From assembly GCF_000744225.1 (NCBI RefSeq), contig NZ_JQLN01000007.1, positions 186,001-250,000 on the forward strand: 64,000 nt of DNA, given 5' to 3'. The DNA comes from Kitasatospora mediocidica KCTC 9733 (GTDB taxonomy: Bacteria > Actinomycetota > Actinomycetes > Streptomycetales > Streptomycetaceae). How positions within the stretch are numbered: the stretch's first letter is position 1; every line of letters begins with the position of its first letter. The notes beneath the pieces are model-generated. The model was given only the letters and a program-made list of their open reading frames with translations. It did no database searches and was not told the origin of the DNA. This document shows, one piece after another, positions 36,412-45,254 of the stretch. The position numbers were made by a program, and so were the translations under genes.

Positions 36412-36869
36412 CGGGCGACTCCCTGCGGCACGGCCGTCAGCCGCGCCTGGAGCGCCTGGAGCATCTGCTCGGCGTTCTCCCGCAGGGCGTCCGCGGCCAC
36501 CGAGTTGAGCATCTCCGCGAGCAGCGGGATGCCGATGTCGAAGTCGACGTGCAGCGAGACGACGCAACCGCCGTCCGCCGTCGGGACGACCGCCCAGTGG
36601 CCGAGGAACTCGCCGAGGTCGCCGCTGGTCTGGCAGAAGTCGAACCGCCGGGCCGCCGGGTCGATCACCTCGTCCTCGGTCCAGCACAGGACCGAGCCCT
36701 TGAGCCGCACCGACCACGCGGTGGTGCGGTGCCGGTCGTCGGCCCGGTCGGTGATCACGACCGAGTCGACGCTCTCCATGCACCGCTGGTAGCTCTCCAC
36801 GTCCACCACCGCCGCCCAGGCGACGTCGGGCGGGACGGCGATGGGCAGATCCACTTCAACGCGTGGCAC
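36408..36869 (-). CDS. SRPBCC-fold protein (polyketide cyclase-like)
   Basis: A 153-residue START/SRPBCC-like protein, a helix-grip fold used by aromatase/cyclases, ligand carriers and some Pictet-Spengler-type enzymes. Its pattern of DLPIAVPPDVAWAAVVDVESYQRCMESVDSV at the N-terminus is typical (only the first part is listed as a motif). GTG 36869 has GAAAGG 7 bases before it. The ATG at 36887 has no ribosome site. It overlaps the acyltransferase stop by 14 bases. The role in the operon could be folding or ring closure of the chain. Confidence 0.75.
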   Translation of the reverse strand: MPRVEVDLPIAVPPDVAWAAVVDVESYQRCMESVDSVVITDRADDRHRTTAWSVRLKGSVLCWTEDEVIDPAARRFDFCQTSGDLGEFLGHWAVVPTADGGCVVSLHVDFDIGIPLLAEMLNSVAADALRENAEQMLQALQARLTAVPQGVAR

Positions 36870-38115
36870 GGGTGAGCCTTTCGTCATCGGGTCCGACGGA
36901 CGGTCCGGGCGGGGGCGCCGCGTCGGCGGAGGGTACGGACGACGGCGCCGCGGCGGCGGACGCCGGAGCGTGCGGGCCCAGGGCGGCGGCCAGCGCCGTC
37001 GCCAGGGCCGGCGGGAGCAGTCGCCGCAGCAGCGCGCGGGGCAGCGGACGCAGGTGCGTCATCGCGTGCCACTGCTCGACCAGTTCGCAGCCGAGTTCCA
37101 GCTTCGGTTGGTAGGCGGTCTGGGCGAAGCGGATGTGGCGGCAGCCGGAGGCGATGGCCAGCCGGATCGCCGCGTAGTGCACGTTGTGGTAGAGCCGGGC
37201 CTCGTGGGCGATCCGGTAGTCCAGGCCGATCCGGGCTCCGGTGGCGCCCTGCCCGGCGAAGAAGCAGAGCAGGAACGCGACCAGCCGGTCGCCCTCGAAG
37301 CAGCCGACGAGGCGCCGGTGCGCGCCGGCCTCGCCGTGCACGGCGTCCAGGAACGAGGCGTCGAGCACGTCCAGCCGCTGGTCGGCGCGGTCCATCACCT
37401 GCCGGTAGAGGTCCAGGACCTGCGGCAGCAGGTGCCCGAAGTCGTCGAGCACCTCGGTCCGCAGCCCGGGCCACGCCTCGAACGTGCGGATCTTGCTCCG
37501 CGCGTTGCGCCGCGCCTTGGCCGGGAGCGCGGCCAGGTACTCCTCGAACGAGGCCTGCCCGAGCCGCAGTTCGGTGTCGGGCAGGCTCCGCAGGAGGAAG
37601 AAACCGGCGCCCTCCAGGGCCGCGCGCAGCGGGTCCAGCTCGGCGGGGGCGAAGTCCTTGAACACCACCGTGCCCAGCCGTTCCCGGCGCGCGAAGGCGA
37701 CGACCTCCGCGACCAGCAGGCGGGCGGCCTGCGCCGGGAGCGGCCCGGCGGCCGCCAGATGGCCCTGGCCCAGCAGGTTCCCGCAGAACAGCATCGGCAC
37801 CCGCAGCAGGCGCGGGAACAGCCGGCGCACCGGCGCCAGCAGCCGCCGCTCACGCGGGCCGACGATCTCGTCCAGCCGCAGCCGCCGGAACAGGCAGAGC
37901 GGCAGCACCGCCACCGCCTCGGCGCCGTGCCACAGCAGCAGGTAGGCGAAGCCGTCCGGCCCGATCCGGCCGCGCTCCATCGCGCGGAAGAGCGCGCGCG
38001 ACCACATCGGGTCGTCGCGGGGCACCAGGCGCTCCCACAGCGCGGCGGGCAGCGACTCGACGCCGGGCAGCACCTCGACGCGGTACCCGGAGCTCACGGG
38101 GGCCACGGGCGTCAC
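36856..38115 (-). CDS. GNAT/FemAB-like acyltransferase
   Basis: A 419-residue protein with the double GNAT arrangement of the BioF2/FemAB-like family (Acetyltransf_6 type), including LDYRIAHEARLYHNVHYAAI and the preceding ALPAKARRNARSKIRTF segment. Such enzymes move an acyl group from CoA, ACP or tRNA to an amine. The C-terminal 45 residues are a low-complexity Ala/Pro tail. GTG 38115 is 9 bases after GAGGAG. An earlier GTG abuts that site. An amine acceptor made by the operon's aminotransferase is a possible substrate, but this is inference. Confidence 0.72.
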   Translation of the reverse strand: MTPVAPVSSGYRVEVLPGVESLPAALWERLVPRDDPMWSRALFRAMERGRIGPDGFAYLLLWHGAEAVAVLPLCLFRRLRLDEIVGPRERRLLAPVRRLFPRLLRVPMLFCGNLLGQGHLAAAGPLPAQAARLLVAEVVAFARRERLGTVVFKDFAPAELDPLRAALEGAGFFLLRSLPDTELRLGQASFEEYLAALPAKARRNARSKIRTFEAWPGLRTEVLDDFGHLLPQVLDLYRQVMDRADQRLDVLDASFLDAVHGEAGAHRRLVGCFEGDRLVAFLLCFFAGQGATGARIGLDYRIAHEARLYHNVHYAAIRLAIASGCRHIRFAQTAYQPKLELGCELVEQWHAMTHLRPLPRALLRRLLPPALATALAAALGPHAPASAAAAPSSVPSADAAPPPGPSVGPDDERLTRATR

Positions 38116-38155
38116 GGGTGCCACCTCCTCACCATCGTCGTCGGGGTCACCGGGC

Positions 38156-39286
38156 TCAGCCGATCCGCAGCGGACGGCCGTCCAGGAAGTCCCGCAGCGG
38201 ACCGGCCATCCGGTTGCGGGACGGCGGGTGGAAGGTGAGGCCGGCGGCCGCCGCGGCCAGGTAACTGCCCTCCGGCGAGCTGATGAACGCCATGCCGCCG
38301 AGCGCGGCCAGACAGCGCCGGCTGGTGCGGGCGATCGCGTCCTGCGCCGCGTACCGCGCCGTCAGGGCGGCGACGAGCAGGGTGTCGCTCCACTCCTCGC
38401 CCTCCATCGCGCGGGCGACCGCCTCCACGGCGAGCATCGCGGCCTCGACGTCCACCGTGTACGGCGTCGGATCGTCACCACCGCCGCCCGGCCGGCTCAG
38501 CACCCGCTCGACGAGCGCGCTGGCCACCCCCAGGTAGCCCGCCGTCAGCAGCAGTTCGAACCAGAGGAACCCGGCCACGTTCAGGGCGTCGGGCACCGCG
38601 TCGGCGGTGACGTCGGTGAGCACCAGCATCTGCGGGTCGATCTCGACGTCGGTGAGGACCACCTCGTCGCTCTCCGCGCCGGCCAGGATCGGCGTCCGCC
38701 AGAACGGCCGCACCTCGACGCCCGGCGCCTTGGCCGGGACCAGCGCGACGGCCAGCCGGTCCACGCCCTGCTCGTCGGTCAGCGCCACGGACGCCGTCAG
38801 CAGGTCCATCGAACGCGCCAGGCTGCAGGGCATCTTGCTGCCGTTGAGCACGATCCGGTCGCCGCGCCGCTGGGCGGTGATGTGCGGGCGCAGGATGTTC
38901 TGACCGGTGTTGCCCTCGGCGAACCCGGAGGCCAGCAGCATCCCGTCCTTCGCGATCGCCTCCAGCAGCATCCCCTCCAGGCCGCTTCCGTACGTCGCGG
39001 CCTGCACCAGGCCCGCGATCGAGAAGTGGTGCATGGTGGTGGCCACCGCCAGCGACGGGCAGCGCGCCCCGACGGCCCGCTGCACCCGGACCGCCTGCAA
39101 CGGGGTCGCCCCTGCTCCGGCGTTCTGCGCGGGCACCAGCAGCGCGGGGCCGCCGGCCTCGCGGAACTCGCGGATCGCCGGGCTCGGCGCCCGCTCCAAC
39201 TCCTCCAGCGGGTACCGGGCGAGCGCGTCGTCCAGCCCGGGCATGAGGGCCTCCAGCGTGGCCCGTTCGCAATGCAGGAAGTTCAC
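38156..39286 (-). CDS. Acyl-CoA dehydrogenase-like flavoprotein
   Basis: A 376-residue protein of the acyl-CoA dehydrogenase superfamily (VQAATYGSGLEGMLL, SGFAEGNTGQNIL, VLNGSKMPCSLA). The usual C-terminal motif with the catalytic Glu (for example YEGTNEI) is not seen, so it may act on a carrier-bound chain or as a flavin monooxygenase-type relative. GTG 39286 has AAGGGA 5 bases before it. It follows the P450 gene by 56 bases. Confidence 0.78.
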   Translation of the reverse strand: MNFLHCERATLEALMPGLDDALARYPLEELERAPSPAIREFREAGGPALLVPAQNAGAGATPLQAVRVQRAVGARCPSLAVATTMHHFSIAGLVQAATYGSGLEGMLLEAIAKDGMLLASGFAEGNTGQNILRPHITAQRRGDRIVLNGSKMPCSLARSMDLLTASVALTDEQGVDRLAVALVPAKAPGVEVRPFWRTPILAGAESDEVVLTDVEIDPQMLVLTDVTADAVPDALNVAGFLWFELLLTAGYLGVASALVERVLSRPGGGGDDPTPYTVDVEAAMLAVEAVARAMEGEEWSDTLLVAALTARYAAQDAIARTSRRCLAALGGMAFISSPEGSYLAAAAAGLTFHPPSRNRMAGPLRDFLDGRPLRIG

Positions 39287-39342
39287 GGCAGTCCCTTCGA
39301 AGAACAGCAGAACAGTGGCGCCGGCTCACCTCGCCGCGTGCC

Positions 39343-40566
39343 CTAGCCGGTGCGCGCCAGCGGCAGTTCGTCGAACGAGCGCAGCGTGATGCTGGCGCGC
39401 CGCACCGGCCGCCCGGCCTGCCCGAGATCCGGGAACCGCTCCAGCAGCTGCCCGATCAGCACGGCGCCCTCCATCCGGGCCAGCGCGGCGCCGAGGCAGT
39501 GGTGCGCCCCGGCGCTGAAGCTCAGCGGCTTGACGTCCGCCCGCCGCACGCTGAACACGTCCGGCTCGGGGTGCCGCTCAGGGTCGCGGTTCGCCGCGCC
39601 CAGCACGGTGGTCACGCTCGCCCCCTCCGGGATCGCCAGGCCCCCGACCCGCACCGGCCGCGCCGTGATCCGCTCCGTCATCAGCGCGGGAGCGTCCCAG
39701 CGCAGTGACTCCTCGACGGCTGCCGGCACCAGCGCCGGTTCGGCCCGTACCAGCGCCGCCTGTCCGGGGTGGGTCAGCAGCGCGAAGACCGTCAGCCCGA
39801 GCATGCCCGTCACGGTCTCGAACCCGGCGACGAACACCAGCAGCAGGGTGTCGACCAACTCCCGCTCGGTCAGCCGGCTGTCGTCGGCGTCACGCATCTG
39901 GAGCAGCGTCGAGGCGAGGTCGTCGGCCGGACGCGCCCGCCGCTCGCGCAGCAGCGCGCCGAAGTACTCCCGCAGCGCCACCACCGCCCGGTCCGCCCGC
40001 GCCCAGTCCTCGGCCGAACGCACCGGCTCCAGCAACCGGCTGGCCTCCTTCCCCAGCTCCCGGAACTGTCCCTGCTCCTCGCGCGGCACCCCGATCAGCT
40101 CACCCACCACCGCCACCGGCAGCGGAGACCCCACCAGCTCCTGGAAATCGGCCGTCCCCCCACCCGAGAGCTCATCGGCGAACCCGTCCAGCAACTCCCC
40201 GCTGACCTTCTCCACCGCCCCCCGCAGCCCGGCCACCCGCCGCGCACTGAACCCGGCGGCCACCAACCGCCGCAACCGCTCGTGCCGCTCCCCGTTGCTG
40301 CCGAGCATCGACGCGTAGAAGAACGCCGCCGCCGGATGCTCCCGCCAGTCGACGACCTCCCGCGCACACCACTCGAGATCGGGCGCCAGGAAGTCGGCGC
40401 TGGTGAGAACTGCCTGACAGTCGGCATATCTCGTCAGAAAATACGTCCCGACAGTCGCATTGTAGTAAATCGGATCAGCCCGCCGGAGCTCGGCCAACGA
40501 CGGATAAGGATTCTCCCTGCCCTCCGCGGTGAAAATCGAAAAGAGAATCGACTCGCTATCCACCAT
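39343..40566 (-). CDS. Cytochrome P450
   Basis: A 407-residue P450 with the I-helix motif AGFETV, the ExxR motif in EESLRW and the haem-binding loop FSAGAHHCLGA in which Cys357 ligates iron. It is a soluble bacterial type that needs a ferredoxin, none of which is encoded here. It is the first gene of the eight-gene operon. ATG 40566 has only a weak ribosome site, and a GTG one codon later is an alternative. Confidence 0.93.
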   Translation of the reverse strand: MVDSESILFSIFTAEGRENPYPSLAELRRADPIYYNATVGTYFLTRYADCQAVLTSADFLAPDLEWCAREVVDWREHPAAAFFYASMLGSNGERHERLRRLVAAGFSARRVAGLRGAVEKVSGELLDGFADELSGGGTADFQELVGSPLPVAVVGELIGVPREEQGQFRELGKEASRLLEPVRSAEDWARADRAVVALREYFGALLRERRARPADDLASTLLQMRDADDSRLTERELVDTLLLVFVAGFETVTGMLGLTVFALLTHPGQAALVRAEPALVPAAVEESLRWDAPALMTERITARPVRVGGLAIPEGASVTTVLGAANRDPERHPEPDVFSVRRADVKPLSFSAGAHHCLGAALARMEGAVLIGQLLERFPDLGQAGRPVRRASITLRSFDELPLARTG

Positions 40567-40744
40567 GCCAGGCAGCGTACCCGAAATTCCTTATACACAC
40601 GACACCGTTTCCTGGGGGCCCAAATTCATTCCATACGACCATGATCTCCCTGCGCGCAGTGCCACCGACCCCCCGCCCCCAGTACCACCATCGCCCCACA
40701 CCCGCCCCCGTGCGGCTGCTACGGTTCCGTCCGTGGCAAACGCG

Positions 40745-41584
40745 ATGCGCATCGGCTTGGTGTCTTTCGGCCCTCGCGAGTTCGAGGCCCTCCATACGAC
40801 CTGTTCGGAGCAGGGGCACGATCCCGTCGTCCACGTCTACTGCCGTTCGATGCGCCCGAGAACACCCACCGACGCCTATTCCGCGACCGTCGCCGGACAG
40901 CTCCTGCGGGCCATTCCCGCCGGAATCGACCTACTGCTCCCCGGCAGCTCCGAAGGACTGGCGGACGCCCTCCCCGGATACCGCCTGGACCTCCTGGTGG
41001 TCTACGGATTCTCCTGGCGGCTGCCGCCCTCGGTCCTGCGGATCCCCCGGCTCGGCGTCCTCAACATCCACAGCTCCCTGCTGCCGCAATACCGCGGCCC
41101 GGCGCCGGTGCTGTGGGCGATCCGCAACGGCGACAGTCACCTCGGCGTGACGGTCCACCGGATGGACGAGACCTTCGACACCGGCCCGGTCATCGCCCGC
41201 CGGGGCGGCATCCCGATCGAGGACGACGTCACCCCGGACCGGCTCTGGCCACACCTCGGACCGGTCATCCGCGGCCTGCTGGCCGACGCCCTGCAGCGCG
41301 TCGCCGACGGAGACCCCGGCGAGCCGCAGGACGAGCCTCGGCCAGCCACGCCGGCCTGCTGGAACCGGAGTTCTTCACCGTCGACACCACCAGGACCGTC
41401 GCGGAGGTGCACAACCAGGTCCGCACCTTCCGCTTCATGGGCCCGGACCTCGGCCCCGTCGCCGAGATCGACGGCCGCCCTCACGGTGCTGCGCACCCGG
41501 ACCTCCCCGGGCAGCGGAATCCGGCTGGAATGCGCCGACGGCCCGATCTGGATCACCGAGTCGGCGCCCCCGCAGGCCCCCTGA
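40745..41584 (+). pseudogene. Methionyl-tRNA formyltransferase-like, two frameshifts
   Basis: Codons 1-197 read as a formyltransferase of the Fmt/ArnA type: MRIGLVSFG, HSSLLPQYRGP (the conserved SLLP...RG catalytic region) and GVTVHRMDETFDTGPV. After GEPQDE near 41330 the homology continues in the next frame for about 50 codons (LLEPEFFTVD, NQVRTFRFMG, GPVAEIDG) and returns to the first frame near 41478 (LTVLRTR to ECADGPIWI). One base is lost and one is gained. Either the gene is broken or both errors lie in the sequence. The start could also be GTG 40733. Confidence 0.7.
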
Positions 41585-41587
41585 CCC

Positions 41588-43089
41588 TCACCCGTCCCCG
41601 GGCAGCCGCCCGAGCCGCCACGCAATCCGCCGTCGCAACGCGAGCGCCTGTGGATCGTCGAAACCCGCCAGCAACCCGAGCGCGTCCGCCCAGTGCTTCC
41701 CGGCCCGCTCGGCCGCGCCGTCGGCGTCCAGGCAGAGCGCCAGATTCCCCAGCGCGCCGGCCAGTTGCCAGCGGTCGTCGAGCTCCCGGTGGATCCCGGC
41801 GGCCTCCCGGTGCAGGTCCGCCGCCTCACCGAACCTGCCGAGATCCCGGCATGCCTCCCCCGCCCGGTCCAGCGCGGTGGCCGTACGACTGCGGTCACCG
41901 AGCCGCCGCTGGACGGACGCCGCCCGCCGGCACAGGGCCAGCGCGTCGAGCGGCGGCGGCCGGCAGGCCGAACTCGTTCCCGGGGTGCAGGCCCAGGAGT
42001 CTGAACAGCCTGGCCGCGGCCTCGGGCAGCGCCCGGTACGACCAGGCGAACACGCTGCTCATCGCGTCCGCCTCCTCCTCGGCCTCCGCCGTCAGGACGT
42101 CCCAGCGCACCGACTCGTCCTTCAGGTCCTCGATCAACTCCGCGAGCAGCATCCGCGGTCGGCCGGCGGCCCTCTCGGCGGCTATCCGCAGCGCGAGCGG
42201 CAACTGCGCACACAGCCGCGCCAGCTCCGTCAGCTCGTCAGGATCGTCATGGGTCCGGTAGTCCGCCGTCACGACGCGCAGCAGCCGGACGGCGTCGCTC
42301 TCCGGAAACCTCCTCAGCTCCAGCCGGAGCGCACCCTCCCGGGCGACCAGGCCGGAGAGACTGTTCCGGCTGGTCACCAGGACGAGGGCGCCGGCCGTCC
42401 CGGGGAGCAGCGGGCGCACCTGGGCGGCCGTCGCGGCGTTGTCGAGCACGACCAGCATCCGGCGGTCGGCCATGATCGAGCGGTAGAGCGAGGCCCGGTC
42501 GTCGGCGCCGACCGGCACGGCGACGGCGGGAACGCCCAGGTCCCGCAGGAAGCGGTCGAGCACCTGCTCCGGTGCGACCGGAGCGGCCGAGTCGTGCCCT
42601 CGGAGATTGACGTACAGCGGCGCCGGCCGGGAACCATCGACGCACGCTGTGTGCCCAGTGCAGCGCCAGCGAGGTCTTGCCCACCCCAGCCGTGCCGGTG
42701 ACGAGTGCCACGGCGACCACCGGCGCCGCCTCCCGGTCGGGGGCGGCGATGCTGTTCAGATGCCCGATCTCGCCGCTGCGGTTGACGAAGTGCCGACCGG
42801 CAACCGGAAGTTGACGTGGCGTCACGGAAAACGCCTGGTCCGCCGCCTCGATGCGCCGGTGGTAGCTCTCCATCTCCGCGCGCCCGGCCTCCAGCAGCCT
42901 CAGCGATTCGTCCCAGCGCCCTTCGGCGAATGCCGTCCAGCTGTCGTATCCCGGTTCCCTGAAGGTTTGACCACGCTCCATCTTCCAGAAGCCGAGGTCG
43001 GTGATACTCCAGAAATTGCACTCGAAGTCCACGTAATAGGCATCCAGCTCCATACGCTCGCCCGTCGCCCCCGCGAGCAGGTCATTCAT
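41588..43089 (-). pseudogene. NB-ARC/TPR regulator fragment with DUF6879-like start
   Basis: Remains of a signal-transduction ATPase. In frame from ATG 43089 it begins with a DUF6879-like piece (LDAYYVDFECNFWSI, GFWKMERGQ) and then the P-loop GTAGVGKTSLALHWAHSVRRWFP. Near 42640 it shifts frame. The NB-ARC then continues (MLVVLDNAATAAQVRPLLPG, LPLALRIAAERAAG, FRLLGLHPGNEF) and near 41970 shifts again into a TPR-like tail ending at 41588 (LDDRWQLAGALGNLALCLDA). The segment between the helical domain and the tail is missing. The gene is dead by two shifts plus a deletion. Confidence 0.78.
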
Positions 43090-43351
43090 GGGGAATGTCC
43101 GGCTTCGCGGCGATGATGGTCGCCCGGGGAATGACCACCAGGCGCTCACCGGGATCCACGCTCACCCCGTCCGGAAGCCTGCCCTCGTACGATGCGGTGA
43201 GCTCGCGGCCGATGACCGCGATGTCCCCGTTGTCCAGTTCCCAGATGTCCGGGCAGCTGGAGTTCCCGGACGTCTGACCGAGTTCGTGTGACGATTTGCC
43301 CAGCCGTCGCACGAAGGATGCCGATGGATCGGGTTCCCACTTGGCGTCCAC
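43082..43351 (-). CDS. Small conserved actinobacterial protein paired with DUF6879
   Basis: An 89-residue protein with CPDIWELDNGDIAVIGREL and a proline-rich end ERLVVIPRATIIAAKPDIP. In actinomycetes a very similar small protein lies next to DUF6879 proteins. Here it overlaps the DUF6879-like pseudogene start by 8 bases. GTG 43351 follows AGGGGGGC, and the long frame upstream is spurious. Its function is not known to me. Confidence 0.8.
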   Translation of the reverse strand: MDAKWEPDPSASFVRRLGKSSHELGQTSGNSSCPDIWELDNGDIAVIGRELTASYEGRLPDGVSVDPGERLVVIPRATIIAAKPDIPHE

Positions 43352-43518
43352 TCGCCCCCCTGAAAGTGAAAGAAAATCCGGCCACAAAAGATATCGCAGC
43401 AGGGAAATCACGCCAAGGGGGCGACCGTTAGTGACACATTTCGCACGGAATTTTAATCTGCATAATCGGAATTCCCTGGTCCACATCAAGCAGTCGGGAT
43501 TCCCGCTCCGGCCACGCG

Positions 43519-44649
43519 TCAGTGCAGGGTGCTCATCGCCGCCGCGTCGAAGGCGGTGAGCTCCTCCGTGCGGCCCTGGAGGATCTTCGCGGCCCACTCG
43601 GGGTCCGCCAGCAGGGCACGGCCGACCGCGACGAGGTCGAACTCGTCACGCTCCAGGCGGTCCAGCAGGGCGTCGATGTCCGCGACGCCGCCGCCCTCGC
43701 CGCGGAACGACTTGGTGAACTCGCTGTCGAGGCCGACCGACCCGACGCTGATCGTGGCCTTGCCCGAGAGCTTCTTCGCCCAGCCCGCCAGGTTGAGGTC
43801 GGAGCCCTCGAACTCCGGCAGCCAGTACCGGCGGGTGGAGCAGTGGAAGGCGTCGGCGCCGGCCTCGGCGAGCGGGGTGAGGATGGCTTCGAGCTCCTGC
43901 GGCGACTCGGCGATCCGGGCCCGGTAGTCACCCATCTTCCACTGGGACATCCGGAAGATGATCGGGAAGTCGGCCGACACGGCGCTGCGGCAGGCGGCCA
44001 CGATCTCGGCGGCGAACCTGGTGCGGGAGACGAGGTCGCCTCCGTAGCCGTCGGTGCGCCGGTTGGTGTGGGCCCAGAGGAACTGGTCGATCAGGTAGCC
44101 GTGGGCGCCGTGCAGTTCGATGCCGTCGAAACCACGCGCCTCGGCCGCGCCGGCGGCGGCGGCGAAGGCGGCGATCACGTCGTCCAGGTCCTCGGCGGTC
44201 ATCGCCTGCCCCGGGTCCGACCCGAGCACCGGGACTCCGGACGGGCCGACCCGGGGGGCGTCCACCACCGGCGGAGCGCCGGCGGAGCGTGCCATCCCGA
44301 CGTGCCAGAGCTGCGGGACGATCGCGCCGCCGGCCTGGTGCACGGCCTCGGCGACGCCGGCCCAGCCCGCGAGCGCGTCCTCACCGTGGAAGTGCGGGAC
44401 GGCGTCACTGGTGCCCGCCGAGGCGTGGTTGACGTAGGTGCCCTCGGTGATGATCAGGCCCACCCCGGCGGCCGCGCGCCGGGCGTAGTACTGCGCCACG
44501 TCGGCGCCGGGGATCCCGCCGGGCGAGAACTCGCGGGTCATCGGCGCCATCGCGATCCGGTTGCGGACGGTCAGGCTTCCCAGGGAGTAGGGACGGGCGA
44601 GTATGGCTGAGGCACGCGGGGCTGAGCTGCCGGGGATCAAGACATCCAC
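43519..44649 (-). CDS. Old-yellow-enzyme family NADH:flavin oxidoreductase
   Basis: A 376-residue FMN TIM barrel. NRIAMAPMTREF, ITEGTYVNH, WAGVAEAVHQAGGAIVPQLWHVGR-like and GFDGIELHGAHGYLIDQFLW are the family motifs (His-Gly-Ala-His is the substrate-binding pair). GTG 44649 gives the normal length before the barrel. The long upstream frame is spurious. These enzymes reduce the C=C of enones with NAD(P)H. The gene stands alone, 101 bases from arsR. Confidence 0.88.
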   Translation of the reverse strand: MDVLIPGSSAPRASAILARPYSLGSLTVRNRIAMAPMTREFSPGGIPGADVAQYYARRAAAGVGLIITEGTYVNHASAGTSDAVPHFHGEDALAGWAGVAEAVHQAGGAIVPQLWHVGMARSAGAPPVVDAPRVGPSGVPVLGSDPGQAMTAEDLDDVIAAFAAAAGAAEARGFDGIELHGAHGYLIDQFLWAHTNRRTDGYGGDLVSRTRFAAEIVAACRSAVSADFPIIFRMSQWKMGDYRARIAESPQELEAILTPLAEAGADAFHCSTRRYWLPEFEGSDLNLAGWAKKLSGKATISVGSVGLDSEFTKSFRGEGGGVADIDALLDRLERDEFDLVAVGRALLADPEWAAKILQGRTEELTAFDAAAMSTLH

Positions 44650-44750
44650 CTTCGGTCGTCGACAGTGGACCGCGTCTCGGAACGGCACGGCCCACCTGCG
44701 GCAACTCCACAGAGCGCCCCGCCGATTCCCGGCACGGGCCGCGGAGGCGC

Positions 44751-45131
44751 TCAGTCGCCGGCGAGTGCGCCGTCGGCCGCGTCGGTCATGCCCAGTCGCA
44801 GGTGCTCGACGTGGTACGCGGCCTGGTCGAGGAGCTCGGCGACATGGTGGTCGTACAGCGCGTACACCACCGAGCGGCCGCGGCGCTCGCCGACCACCAG
44901 GCCGAGATTGCGCAGCAGTCGCAGCTGGTGCGAGCAGGCGGACTGCTCCATGCCGACGGCCGCGGCCAGTTCGGTGGCGGGCAGCGGGCCTTCGCGCAGT
45001 CGGGCGAGGATCAGCAGCCGGGAGGGGGTGGCGAGGGCCTGCAGGGTGGTGGCGACCTTGGCGGCGTTGTCCGCGTCGATGCGGGTGCGCGGCGCGCTGT
45101 TCTCGGCGGTGGTGACGACTCCGTGACCCAT
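44751..45131 (-). CDS. ArsR/SmtB-family metal sensor
   Basis: A 126-residue winged-helix repressor. The HTH is in VGMEQSACSHQLRLLRN. The alpha-5 metal site motif is D-x-H...H-x-x-H in DHHVAELLDQAAYHVEH, the pattern of CzrA/NmtR-type Zn/Co/Ni sensors, and there is no Cys-pair of the arsenite type. The gene is divergent from a metal ATPase and the shared region contains a matching operator at 45150-45173, so it very probably represses itself and the ATPase until metal is bound. Confidence 0.92.
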   Translation of the reverse strand: MGHGVVTTAENSAPRTRIDADNAAKVATTLQALATPSRLLILARLREGPLPATELAAAVGMEQSACSHQLRLLRNLGLVVGERRGRSVVYALYDHHVAELLDQAAYHVEHLRLGMTDAADGALAGD

Positions 45132-45149
45132 GCGACCATCCTACCGATG

Positions 45150-45173
45150 ACACATGAAGGCCTGTTCATGTGT
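45150..45173. promoter_or_regulatory. ArsR/SmtB operator
   Basis: A perfect inverted repeat of 9-base arms, ACACATGAA and TTCATGTGT, with a 6-base spacer. The TGAA-N6-TTCA core is that of SmtB/CzrA-type operators. It lies between the divergent arsR (start 45131) and ATPase (start 45255) genes. Confidence 0.85.
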
Positions 45174-45254
45174 TCCTGTATGGTGGATGCACCGCGTCGC
45201 ACCGGTCCACCGTCGTGCGTGCCCTCCCCCGCCTGCGCGAAGGAACACCCCGCC

